NCBI RefSeq assembly: GCF_002953255.1
Contig: NZ_CP026498.1
Span: forward strand, 8,218,492-8,275,449
Length of the DNA: 56,958 nt
Direction: 5' to 3'
Source: Streptomyces sp. CB01881
GTDB taxonomy: Bacteria; Actinomycetota; Actinomycetes; Streptomycetales; Streptomycetaceae
Below the pieces are notes generated by a model. The model was not told where the DNA came from. It ran no database searches and saw only the letters and a program-made list of their open reading frames with translations. The translations under genes and the position numbers were made by a program. Shown piece after piece: positions 47,163-55,388 of this stretch (within the stretch, counting starts at the first letter, position 1; every line of letters begins with the position of its first letter).

Positions 47163-47945
47163 ATGGACATGCTCGGCGTGATGGTCGGCTTGGCCCTGCT
47201 CTTCGGACTGGCGATGGTGACGCTGGCCGTCGTGGGCACGGTGAAGGCCGCGAAGACGGTCGCCAGGAAGGTCGAGCGGCACGAGGCCAACGCCCGGCGC
47301 GCGGTCGAGAACGTCACCCTCAAGGCGAAGACCTACACCAAGCCCGGCCCGCAGGGCCAGATCTCGGCCGTCCGGCTCGGGCTGCGGACCTCGCTGGAGG
47401 GCACCCGCCAGGTCCTGGAGAGCGGTCTCGCCCAGGACGGCCAGCTCGGCGAGTCGCTCGCCCTGCTGCGACGGCTGGACGCCCACGCGGCGGAACTCGA
47501 CGGCGAGCTGCGGATCCTGGAGCGCGAGCCGGACGCCGGGCGGATCGCGGCCAAGCTCCCCGAGTTGCGGGAGCGGGCCGGGCGGATCACCCACTCCGCC
47601 GAGACGATGCGCTGGGCCGCCCAGGACCGGATGCACCGGTTCGCGGACGACGAGCTGAGCCGGCTCAGCCAGGAGTGCGAGAGCGAGGCGGGGGCACTGC
47701 GGCACTGGGACACGTCGGGTGGGGCGGGTGCCGGGGGCGGCGTGGCCGGGGGCACGGCCGCTGGTGGTGCCTCCGGGCCTGCCGGCGAGGCGCCCGGGGC
47801 CGGGCGGGAGCAGGCCCAGCGGGCCGGGCTGACCGACGGCCGGGGCGGGCGGCCCGGGGCCGAGGAGCTGCTGGGGCTGGCCGACCCGCTGGCGCGGCTG
47901 GCGGAGCGGCTGCGGAAGCCGTCGGCGGGCCCGTCGGCCGGCTGA
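47163..47945 (+). CDS. Membrane-anchored coiled-coil protein of unknown function
   Basis: The 260-residue protein has an N-terminal membrane helix (LGVMVGLALLFGLAMVTLAVVGTV, about 4-27) followed by a long charged helical region (KTVARKVERHEANARRAVENV, about 30-175) likely to form coiled coil, and a Gly/Ala-rich C-terminal tail. I do not recognise a family. ATG 47163 follows GGAAGG at about 14 nt; GTG 47160 is equally possible. The stop lies within a short repeat of CGGCTGAAC. Confidence 0.72.
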   Translation: MDMLGVMVGLALLFGLAMVTLAVVGTVKAAKTVARKVERHEANARRAVENVTLKAKTYTKPGPQGQISAVRLGLRTSLEGTRQVLESGLAQDGQLGESLALLRRLDAHAAELDGELRILEREPDAGRIAAKLPELRERAGRITHSAETMRWAAQDRMHRFADDELSRLSQECESEAGALRHWDTSGGAGAGGGVAGGTAAGGASGPAGEAPGAGREQAQRAGLTDGRGGRPGAEELLGLADPLARLAERLRKPSAGPSAG

Positions 47946-48154
47946 ACCGGCTGAACCGGCTGAGTCGGCTGAACCGGCGGTCCGGTGCTCCTGGGGCCGG
48001 GCTTGCGTGCGACCCGGCCGAGCGCGACGCGGGCCGTGGACTTGAGCGGTTGCGGCCCGGTGGGCCCCCGGGCTCCGGGGCTCCGGGGCTCCGGGGCGCT
48101 CCCGGGCTTGCGTGTGACCCGGTCCGGGCGCTGTCATCCGGGCCGGGCGCGGAG

Positions 48155-48160
48155 TAACCT
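48155..48160 (+). promoter_or_regulatory. Candidate leaderless -10 (TAACCT) of the DegV gene
   Basis: TAACCT ends seven bases before ATG 48168; there is no ribosome binding site. Confidence 0.45.
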
Positions 48161-48167
48161 CCGCCTC

Positions 48168-49013
48168 ATGCCCGCCGACCTCGCGCTTGTCACCGATTCC
48201 ACGGCCTATCTGCCGCAGGAGGCCGTCGACCGGTACGGAATCTCCGTGGTCCCGTTGAGTGTCGCGGTCGGTGACACGGCCCTCGCCGAGGGCGTGGAGA
48301 TCTCCCCCAAGGACGTGGCCGAGGCGCTGCGGGGCAAGCAGCGGGTGACGACGTCCCGGCCGAGCCCCGAGACCTTCGCCGCCGCCTACCGGGCGGCGGT
48401 GGAGGCGGGCGCCCGGGGGATCGTCTCGGTGCACATCTCCGGCGAGCTGTCCGGGACCGTGGAGGCGGCGCGGCTGGCGGCCGCCGAGGCGGCCGTTCCG
48501 GTGCGGGTGGTGGACAGCCGGCTGGTCGGCATGGCCCTGGGGTACGGCGTGCTGGCCGCCGCCGAGGCGATCGCGGACGGGCGGGAGCTGGACGAAGTGG
48601 CCGCGGCCGTCACCCGGCGTACGGCATTGACCAGCGGTTTCTTCTACGTGGACACCCTTGAGTACCTGCGTCGCGGCGGCCGGATCGGGGCGGCGCGGGC
48701 GCTGCTCGGGTCGGCCCTGGCGGTGAAGCCGCTGCTGCACCTGGACGGCGGGCGGATCGAGCCGCTGGAGAAGGTGCGGACCGCCTCCCGGGCGATCGCC
48801 CGGCTGGAGGAGGTCGCGGTCGAGCAGGCGGGGGAGCGGGAGGTCGACATCGCCGTTCACCACCTGGCGGCCGAGGACCGGGCCGAGCCGCTCGCGGAAC
48901 GGCTGCGCGGGAGGGTCCCCGGGCTGCGGGAGCTGTACGTGGGCGAGGTCGGCGCCGTGATCGGCGCGCACGCCGGGCCGGGGCTGCTGGCGGTCGTGGT
49001 CTCGCCGCTCTGA
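48168..49013 (+). CDS. DegV family protein
   Basis: DegV proteins bind fatty acids and some feed fatty-acid kinase; the physiological role here is unknown. The 281-residue protein shows LVTDSTAYLP at the N-terminus, the TSRPSPETF segment, HISGELSGT and the DTLEYLRRGGRI segment that line the lipid site. ATG 48168 is the start of the family. It lies between the coiled-coil gene and comEA, the usual Streptomyces order. Confidence 0.95.
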   Translation: MPADLALVTDSTAYLPQEAVDRYGISVVPLSVAVGDTALAEGVEISPKDVAEALRGKQRVTTSRPSPETFAAAYRAAVEAGARGIVSVHISGELSGTVEAARLAAAEAAVPVRVVDSRLVGMALGYGVLAAAEAIADGRELDEVAAAVTRRTALTSGFFYVDTLEYLRRGGRIGAARALLGSALAVKPLLHLDGGRIEPLEKVRTASRAIARLEEVAVEQAGEREVDIAVHHLAAEDRAEPLAERLRGRVPGLRELYVGEVGAVIGAHAGPGLLAVVVSPL

Positions 49014-49097
49014 GGCGGCTCGTGGTGGCGTGTGGTGGTACGTGGTGGCGCGTGGTCAACTCTGAAGAGCCCTCATCCCTCGTGTGAGTGACCTGAT

Positions 49098-49124
49098 TTA
49101 TCCACAAACCCCGGGTTTTCCACA
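49098..49124 (+). promoter_or_regulatory. Two DnaA-box-like sites upstream of comEA
   Basis: TTATCCACA (49098-49106) and TTTTCCACA (49116-49124) are 18 bp apart. The first equals the E. coli consensus TTATNCACA; Streptomyces boxes are mostly TTGTCCACA. Confidence 0.6.
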
Positions 49125-49163
49125 GGTCTTCGGCAATTCTCGTGCGGGGCCCGGACCTGCTCC

Positions 49164-49169
49164 TACCGT
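49164..49169 (+). promoter_or_regulatory. Candidate leaderless -10 (TACCGT) of comEA
   Basis: TACCGT ends seven bases before ATG 49177. Confidence 0.4.
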
Positions 49170-49176
49170 GCTCCGC

Positions 49177-50313
49177 ATGACGAGCCTGACAAGCCTGACG
49201 AGCATGAGGACCGGCGCGAGGAAGCGCCTGGAGATCAGCGAGACCGCACGCCTGCGGATGGTGGCCCTGCTGCCGGCGGCCGGGGGATCGGCCTTGGGAT
49301 CGGCCGGGGGGTCGGCCGGGGGGTCGGCCGGGGCGGGAGGAACGACGACCACCGGGCCCCCGCCTGAACCGTCGTCCGCTGTGCCGCCGCCCGCTGAACC
49401 GTCGTGCGTTGTGCCGGTGACTGCTGTGCCGGGCGAGCCGTTGTCCGGGGAGTCGTCTGTGGTGCGGTCCGTGGTGCCGGTCGACGCGTCGTCGGAGTCG
49501 CCGTCGGAGTCGCCATCGGGGCCGTGGTTCGGTGAGCTGCCCGGTGCGGTGGCCGGCAGCACGGCCACCGAGGGAGCAGCGGCCGCGGGCAGCACGGCCG
49601 TGGGCGGTGCGGTGGCCGATGTGGCGGTGGCCGGTGTGGCGGATCGTGTGCCGTTCCGGTTCGGCCCGGCGGTGGTGCTCGACCGGCGGGCCCTGGCGGG
49701 CCTGGCTCTCCTGCTGCTGCTCACCGCGGGCTACGGCGTACAGCACTTCTGGCTGGCCCGGCCACAACCGGTCGACGTACCTGGGGTGGCCGTCTCGGCG
49801 GAACCGGCGGTGAGCGTTCCCGGGGCGTCCGAGGCAGCCCCCGGTTCGGCTCCGCCCGGTGCGGGCGGCCCGGAGGCAGGCGTCGTAGTGGTGGTCGACA
49901 TCGGCGGCCGCGTGCACTCGCCCGGCGTGCACACCCTCCCCAGCGGCGCCCGGGTGGCTGACGCCCTGCGTGTGGCCGGTGGCCCGCTGCCCGACACGGA
50001 GACCAAGAACCTCAACCTGGCACGGGTGCTGACGGACGGTGAGCAGATCCTCGTCGGCGACCCGGCCGCACCACCGGCCGGCGGGGCGGGCGCCGGGCCT
50101 CCCGCGGCCGCCGGGCCGAAACAGCCGGTCAGCCTGAACCACGCCACCCTCGAACAACTCGACACGCTCCCCGGGGTCGGGCCGACGCTCGCCCAACGCA
50201 TCCTGACGTTCCGCGCGGCCCACGGCTCGTTCCGTTCGCTCGACCAGCTCCGGCAGGTGAGCGGCATCGGCGAGCGCACCTACACGGAGATCAAACCGAT
50301 GCTCACCCTCTGA
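49177..50313 (+). CDS. comEA: ComEA family DNA-binding protein
   Basis: The 378-residue protein has a long Ser/Gly/Pro-rich N-terminus, one membrane helix (LAGLALLLLLTAGYGVQHFW), a SLBB-like domain (VVDIGGRVHSPGVHTLPSGARVADAL) and C-terminal helix-hairpin-helix repeats (LDTLPGVGPTLAQRI, VSGIGERTYTEI) that bind DNA. In transformable bacteria ComEA is the cell-surface DNA receptor; Streptomyces are not known to be naturally transformable, so its role here is open. ATG 49177 is preferred to an upstream in-frame GTG at 49084 because of the TACCGT box. comEC follows. Confidence 0.88.
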   Translation: MTSLTSLTSMRTGARKRLEISETARLRMVALLPAAGGSALGSAGGSAGGSAGAGGTTTTGPPPEPSSAVPPPAEPSCVVPVTAVPGEPLSGESSVVRSVVPVDASSESPSESPSGPWFGELPGAVAGSTATEGAAAAGSTAVGGAVADVAVAGVADRVPFRFGPAVVLDRRALAGLALLLLLTAGYGVQHFWLARPQPVDVPGVAVSAEPAVSVPGASEAAPGSAPPGAGGPEAGVVVVVDIGGRVHSPGVHTLPSGARVADALRVAGGPLPDTETKNLNLARVLTDGEQILVGDPAAPPAGGAGAGPPAAAGPKQPVSLNHATLEQLDTLPGVGPTLAQRILTFRAAHGSFRSLDQLRQVSGIGERTYTEIKPMLTL

Positions 50314-50457
50314 CCGGAGGCCTGCCCCGACCTGCCCCGACGCGCTGACCACCGGTCTCCACCCGCCCGCCCGCCGACCCAGCTGAAGGGAGGTGCCATC
50401 ATCGCCGCCACCACGGCCGTCGATCTCCGTCCGACCGCCCGTCCGTCCTCAACCTCC

Positions 50458-53037
50458 TTGCCGGTCAGCGACCTTCGACTGCTCCTGCCCGCCGTCGCGG
50501 CGTGGGCCGTCACGGCGGCCGTCCTCGGCCCGGGCGCGGGCCGCGGTCTCCTGCTGCTCCTTGCAGCGGGCGCGGCCGCGGTCGTCGCCGTCCTCCTGCT
50601 CGCCCGCCCGGGTGTGTGGCGGCGCCGAGGCGCCGGCGTGACGGCGGCCGCGGTGCTGCTCACCGGTGCGGCGGCCACCGCCGTGACCCTGCTGCACACC
50701 GCCGACCTGCACCGGGGTCCGGTGCCGTCGCTGGCCCGGGTCGCGGGCCCCGCCCCCGCGGTGGACGTCGAGCTGACGATCACCGGAGACCCGAAGGCCC
50801 ACACCTCCCGGACCAGGGGGACGACCGCCGGGCAGGCCGTCCTCACCGTGGACGCCGTGGTGGACCGGGTCACCGTCCTGGCCGGCCCCGAGCCGGGGCC
50901 GGGCGTCGGCGCGACCAGGACCCGGACCCCGGTGACGGTGCTGGCGCGCGGGGCGGACATCGGCCAGTGGCAGCGGCTGCTGCCGTCGGCCAGGGTGGCC
51001 GTCGAGGCCGATGTCCGCCCCGCGGGGGAGGGGCACGACGACGAGTCGGCCGCGCTGCTGGTCGTGCACGGGCCGCTCCGGGAACTCATGCCGCCGAGCC
51101 TGCCGCAGCGGGTCGCCGGCCGGCTGCGGGCGGGGCTGCGGTCCGCGAGCGACGGGCTCCCGGTGGACGCGCGAGGACTGCTCCCGGGGCTGGTCGTCGG
51201 GGACACCTCGCGGCTGTCCGGCGACCTCCTGGACGCCTTCCGGGCCACCGACATGGCACACCTGGTCGCAGTGAGCGGGGCCAACCTCGCGATCGTCCTC
51301 GGCGCCCTGCTCGGTGCGCCAGGGCAGGCCGGCACCCCCGAACGGCGGGGCCTTGCAGCTCTGTTCGGGCTCCCCCTGCGTACCACCGCGCTGCTCGGCA
51401 CGGCCGTCACGCTGGCCTTCGTCACCATCTGCCGGCCTGAGCCCAGCGTGCTGCGGGCGGCAGGCACGGGCCTGATCGGCATGCTCGCGCTGGCCACCGG
51501 CCGTCCGCGCCAGGCGGTGCCCGCCCTGTCCGGCACCGTCCTGCTCCTGGTGCTCCTCGACCCCTACCTGGCGCGGTCATTCGGCTTCCTGCTCTCGGTG
51601 CTCGCCACCACCGGCCTGCTGGTCCTCGGCCCGCACTGGGCCCGGGCCCTGCGGGCGCGCGGCTGGCCGCACCACCTGGCGGGTGCCGTCGGGGCGACGG
51701 CCGCGGCGCAGGCGCTCTGCGCACCCGTGACGGTGGTGCTGTCCGGGCACATCAGCCTCGTCGCCGTCCCGTGCAACCTGCTGGCCGAGCTGGCGGTGGC
51801 CCCGGCGACTCTGCTCGGCTTCGCGGTGCTCGTACTGGACCCGTTCCTCCCGGCACCGGCCCGGCTGCTCGCGGAAGTGGCCGGGCTGCCGGCCGGCTGG
51901 CTGGCAGCGGTGGCCCGGCACGGCGCCGACCTGCCGGGAGGCCGGCTCTCCTGGCCGGGCGGACTCCTCGGTACGGTGACGCTCGCCCTGGCGACCGTGG
52001 CGCTGTGCTGGACGGTGCCGCTCCTGCTTCCCCGGCGTGCGGCCGCGACCGGCCCGCGCGTTCGCCGCGGTTGGATCCGGCCGGTGGTCGCGGGTCTTCT
52101 CTTCCTCGTCCTGCTGGCCGTGCTGTTGCGCCCGCCCCTGCTCACCCGGCTCGCGACCGGCTGGCCGCCCCCGGGGTGGCGGCTGGTCATGTGTGACGTG
52201 GGGCAGGGCGACATGCTGGTGCTGCCGGTGACCTCGGACGGTGGCGCGGCGACGGACAGCGCGGTGGTGGTCGATGCCGGCCCGGACCCGCAGGCGGCGG
52301 ACCGTTGTCTGCGCGACCTCGGGATCACGCGGGTTCCGCTGTTGCTGCTGACCCACTTCCACGCCGATCACGTGGAGGGCGTGCCGGGGGTGTTGCGGGG
52401 GCGCGCGGTCGGGGCGGTCGAGGGGACGAGTGTGAACGATCCGCCGGGCGAGGCGGCCCGGGTGACCGGGTGGGCGGCGGCCGCGGGGATTCCCGTGCTG
52501 AGGGCCCGGCGTGGTGAACGGAGGTCGGTCGGGCCGGGCTTGTCCTGGCAGGTGGTCTGGCCGGAGGCCGAGCTGCCGGGTGATGCGTCCGGGGCCAACA
52601 ACGTCAGCGTCGCGCTGCTGGTGACCGTCGCGGGCGGGCTGGAACTGGCTCTGCTGGGTGATCTCGAACCGCCGGCGCAGTCGGCGTTGTCGGGGAGATT
52701 GGGAAGTGGGGTCAAGGTGGACGTTCTGAAGGTGGCCCATCACGGCTCGGCGCATCAGGACTGGGGCCTGGCCTCGGCCCTGCGCCCTCGGCTGGCATTG
52801 ATCTCCTGCGGCGAGGGCAATCCGTACGGCCATCCGTCGGCGAGGACGGTCGACCACCTGCGTGCCCTCGGTGCGACGGTGCTGCGTACGGACCGTGCCG
52901 GTGACATCGCCGTGACGGGTGACACCCCGGCGCGCCTTGGTGCCGTGGTCCACCCGCACGATGCCGAGGCCCTGCACGGTCCCCGCGCTTCTCGTCCGCT
53001 CCACCAGGTGGGCGGGCCGCGCGGCCCGCCCACCTGA
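50458..53037 (+). CDS. comEC: ComEC/Rec2-family DNA channel protein with metallo-beta-lactamase domain
   Basis: The 859-residue protein has an N-terminal hydrophobic part, a Competence domain with many membrane helices, and a C-terminal metallo-beta-lactamase fold with THFHADHVEG (HxHxDH) and VLKVAHHGSAHQ. ComEC translocates single-stranded DNA across the membrane. The start is uncertain: TTG 50458 is the first standard start, but a strong AAGGGAGG at 50386-50393 is followed by in-frame ATC codons at 50398 and 50401 instead of ATG. The end overlaps a 32-bp palindrome. Confidence 0.92.
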   Translation: MPVSDLRLLLPAVAAWAVTAAVLGPGAGRGLLLLLAAGAAAVVAVLLLARPGVWRRRGAGVTAAAVLLTGAAATAVTLLHTADLHRGPVPSLARVAGPAPAVDVELTITGDPKAHTSRTRGTTAGQAVLTVDAVVDRVTVLAGPEPGPGVGATRTRTPVTVLARGADIGQWQRLLPSARVAVEADVRPAGEGHDDESAALLVVHGPLRELMPPSLPQRVAGRLRAGLRSASDGLPVDARGLLPGLVVGDTSRLSGDLLDAFRATDMAHLVAVSGANLAIVLGALLGAPGQAGTPERRGLAALFGLPLRTTALLGTAVTLAFVTICRPEPSVLRAAGTGLIGMLALATGRPRQAVPALSGTVLLLVLLDPYLARSFGFLLSVLATTGLLVLGPHWARALRARGWPHHLAGAVGATAAAQALCAPVTVVLSGHISLVAVPCNLLAELAVAPATLLGFAVLVLDPFLPAPARLLAEVAGLPAGWLAAVARHGADLPGGRLSWPGGLLGTVTLALATVALCWTVPLLLPRRAAATGPRVRRGWIRPVVAGLLFLVLLAVLLRPPLLTRLATGWPPPGWRLVMCDVGQGDMLVLPVTSDGGAATDSAVVVDAGPDPQAADRCLRDLGITRVPLLLLTHFHADHVEGVPGVLRGRAVGAVEGTSVNDPPGEAARVTGWAAAAGIPVLRARRGERRSVGPGLSWQVVWPEAELPGDASGANNVSVALLVTVAGGLELALLGDLEPPAQSALSGRLGSGVKVDVLKVAHHGSAHQDWGLASALRPRLALISCGEGNPYGHPSARTVDHLRALGATVLRTDRAGDIAVTGDTPARLGAVVHPHDAEALHGPRASRPLHQVGGPRGPPT
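53005..53036 (+). terminator. Perfect 32-bp palindrome at the comEC stop
   Basis: CAGGTGGGCGGGCCGC and its exact complement overlap the comEC TGA. As RNA it forms a 14-bp hairpin with a GCGC loop; as DNA it could be a protein-binding site. Terminator is the default call. Confidence 0.6.
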
Positions 53038-53774
53038 GCGCCTCCTCCGGCTCGCTCGCTCTCCCTCCCCAGCGGGAGGAGGGGACAGGGTGGGGAGGGA
53101 GAGCGAGGGGGTGGGGGGCGGGGGCCAGAGAGGTGCACCGGCCCGGGCAAGGCCCGGCCCGGCGCACGTGGGCAGGGCCGGGGAGTCGAGTGGTCGTCGC
53201 GCTCCGGGCCCGCCCGGAGCGCGACCTGGGAGGTGGCGTGGGCTGCTTCGCGAAGATGTCGTGAGCGGCACGGAAGGCCGGAAGCAGAGGGTGGGGCAGC
53301 GGAGGCGGGAGATGTCCGCACCCTGCCCCAGCGGGAACCGGGCACCGCACCAGAAGTCGGACCGGCCGACTTCTGGTGCAGCTGCGGGATCTCGCGGGCG
53401 GCGGCCAGGCCGGACCGGCGAGTCCCGGCAGGCGGATGGCCCCGGCTTTGCGGCGTGACGGTGATGCGTACGGCCTGCCGACCGACGTTGCGGTGACGGG
53501 TGAAACCCCGGCGCGCCGTGGAGCACCAGGGCATCCGCACGACATCAAGGGCCAGCGTGGCTCACCGGCCTGAACCGGGCACGAAGGGGCGCGCGAGGAG
53601 GGCGCGCGAGAGGACGGGGCTCAGATGGCGCGTCGGCCCCCGGGCAGTGCCCGGGGCCGACGCGGAAGCGGCGTGATGGCCGTGCAGAACGGTCCGGAAC
53701 TGTCCGGCCGGGAGGGAGAGGGCAGGGCGATGGCAGAGAGGCCAAGGCGCCGCCAGGACGTCGGGCGGTGAGGG
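53038..53774. other. Repeat-rich non-coding region with a degenerate copy of the comEC 3' end
   Basis: About 740 bases without an intact gene. It holds a 17-bp perfect inverted repeat (53055-53071 / 53091-53107), a 14-bp perfect inverted repeat with 5-nt loop (53347-53360 / 53366-53379, GCACCAGAAGTCGG), and at about 53455-53545 a diverged copy of the comEC coding end (GTGACGGGTGAAACCCCGGC resembling GTGACGGGTGACACCCCGGC at 52914). A degenerate peptide DVAVTGETPARRG matches comEC DIAVTGDTPARLG. Confidence 0.7.
53629..53664 (-). terminator. Terminator hairpin of the small acidic protein gene
   Basis: CGCGTCGGCCCCCGGGC pairs with GCCCGGGGCCGACGCG (one extra C). It lies 111 bases beyond the stop of the minus-strand gene. 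Confidence 0.55.
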
Positions 53775-54068
53775 TCAGCCCTCTTCGCGCCAGCCGTCGG
53801 CCTCGGCGGCGACGGCGTCGAGGGCGCGCAGGTGGCCGGGGGTCCAGCCGTCCTCGGGGGGTTCCACGACCACCAGCCACTGGGCGTCCTCGGCGTCGTC
53901 CTCGCCGGCCAGGGCGTCCCGGATGATTTCGAGTTCGCCGAGGTCGGGGTGGTTGGCACTGAGCTCCTCCGCGGCCTCCTCGGCGGCGTCGCGGTCGGGC
54001 AGGACGAGGAGCTGCCGGGCGTTCGGGTCGAAGGCGTCCGGCTGGTCGGTGGTGTGGTCGTCGGTCAC
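53775..54068 (-). CDS. Small acidic protein of unknown function
   Basis: The 97-residue protein is strongly acidic (TDDHTTDQPDAFDPNARQ at the N-terminus, then EEAAEELSANHPDLGELE and EDDAEDAQWLVVVEPPEDGW). Its strands and helices suggest a small alpha/beta fold, with no catalytic motif. It starts at GTG 54068 and is divergent from holA. The family is present next to holA in many Streptomyces, as far as I recall. Confidence 0.78.
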   Translation of the reverse strand: MTDDHTTDQPDAFDPNARQLLVLPDRDAAEEAAEELSANHPDLGELEIIRDALAGEDDAEDAQWLVVVEPPEDGWTPGHLRALDAVAAEADGWREEG

Positions 54069-54142
54069 CGGTCCATTCTCCAAGGCGCTCTCGCGGGTGC
54101 GGCGCCCACCCCCCGGACGCCCCCTGTCGCCCAGCACCCAGC

Positions 54143-54190
54143 ACCCCCACACCCCCCCGCCCCCACACCCCCGCGCCCCCATGCCCCCCG
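54143..54190 (-). other. G-quadruplex-forming tract upstream of the acidic protein gene and holA
   Basis: The + strand has six runs of five to seven C in about 46 bases, so the minus strand has G-runs with short loops, a strong G4 motif. It sits in the divergent gap between the acidic protein gene and holA. Confidence 0.6.
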
Positions 54191-54242
54191 CACCCAGCGG
54201 GCCGGGCAGGGCTGTCCGTGCCGCGTGGGATGCTGGTACGCG

Positions 54243-55238
54243 ATGGCCAGGAAGAGTGCACCCGATGACCTGCTCGCCCCGCTGACCCTCGCGGTCGGTC
54301 AGGAGGAGCTGCTGCTGGACCGCGCGGTCGCCCAGGTGGTGGCGGCGGCGAAGGCGGCGGACCCGGACACCGACGTACGTGATCTCGCGCCCGGGAGCCT
54401 CCAGCCCGGCAGTCTGGCCGAGCTGACCACGCCCTCGCTCTTCGCCGAGCGCAAGGTGATCGTGGTCCGCGCCGCCCAGGACCTCGGCGCCGACTCCGTG
54501 AAGGAGGTCAAGGCGTACATCGAGGCCCCGGCCGAAGAAGTGATCATGGTGCTGGTCCATGCGGGCGGCGCCAAGGGCAAGGGGTTGCTGGACGCGGGGC
54601 GCAAGGCCGGCGGCCGCGAGGTCGCCTGCGCGAAGCTGGCCAAGGCGTCGGAGCGGCTGGCCTTCGTGAAGGGCGAGTTCCGGACGCTCGGGCGGTCGGC
54701 GACCCCGGAGGCGTGCCAGGCGCTGCTGGACGCGCTCGGCAGCGACCTGCGCGAGCTGGCGGCGGCGTGCAGCCAGCTCACCTCGGACGTCGAGGGCACG
54801 ATCGACGACACGGTGGTGGCCCGCTACTACAGCGGCCGGGCCGAGGCCACCGGCTTCGAGGTGGCGGACCTGGCGGTCACCGGCCGGGCCGCCGAGGCGC
54901 TGGAACGATTGCGCTGGGCGCTGGCCGTGGGGCAGCCGCCGACCGGCATCACCTACGCGCTGGCGTCCGGGGTGCGCAGCATCGGCCGGCTGGCCACCAC
55001 CGGGCGGAACATGCGCCCAGCCGACCTGGCGCGCGAGCTGGGCATGCCGCCGTGGAAGGTCGACCGGGTCCGCCAGCAGATGCGCGGCTGGACGGGCGAC
55101 GGCGTGGCCACCGCCTTGACCGCGATCGCGCAGGCGGACGCCGCGGTCAAGGGAGGCTCCGACGACCCGGCCTACGCCCTGGAACGCGCCGTGGTTGCCG
55201 TCGCCCGCGCCGCCCGGGCCGGCTCCCGCCCGTACTGA
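54243..55238 (+). CDS. holA: DNA polymerase III subunit delta
   Basis: The delta subunit opens the beta clamp within the clamp loader. The 331-residue protein has the AAA+-like fold of HolA without a functional P-loop, with segments TTPSLFAERKVIVVRA, YYSGRAEATGFEVADLAV and LGMPPWKVDRVRQQMRGW. ATG 54243 gives MARKSAPDD. The length and order (comEA-comEC-holA-rpsT) fit. Confidence 0.95.
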   Translation: MARKSAPDDLLAPLTLAVGQEELLLDRAVAQVVAAAKAADPDTDVRDLAPGSLQPGSLAELTTPSLFAERKVIVVRAAQDLGADSVKEVKAYIEAPAEEVIMVLVHAGGAKGKGLLDAGRKAGGREVACAKLAKASERLAFVKGEFRTLGRSATPEACQALLDALGSDLRELAAACSQLTSDVEGTIDDTVVARYYSGRAEATGFEVADLAVTGRAAEALERLRWALAVGQPPTGITYALASGVRSIGRLATTGRNMRPADLARELGMPPWKVDRVRQQMRGWTGDGVATALTAIAQADAAVKGGSDDPAYALERAVVAVARAARAGSRPY

Positions 55239-55331
55239 GCGGCCAGGGCTGCCAGGGCGGCGAGGGTCCTGCGAGGGCAGCAACGGAACGGCCAGCGCGG
55301 AGCAGACCGGTGCGGGAAGGAGCGGCAGGTC

Positions 55332-55346
55332 CGGGGCGGAGCCCCG
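55332..55346. terminator. Short hairpin between convergent holA and the Pro-rich gene
   Basis: CGGGGC-GGA-GCCCCG lies in the 150-base convergent gap. Confidence 0.35.
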
Positions 55347-55388
55347 AGCGGGCCGGGCAGAAGCCCCCGCCCCCGCCTACCTCCCGGC

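Noticed and set aside
49098..49124. Origin of replication
   Set aside because: There are only two DnaA-box-like sites and no dnaA, dnaN or AT-rich unwinding region; Streptomyces oriC has many boxes.
53005..53379. Insertion sequence or complete transposon
   Set aside because: No transposase frame and no recognisable target duplication; only inverted repeats and a comEC-like fragment are visible.
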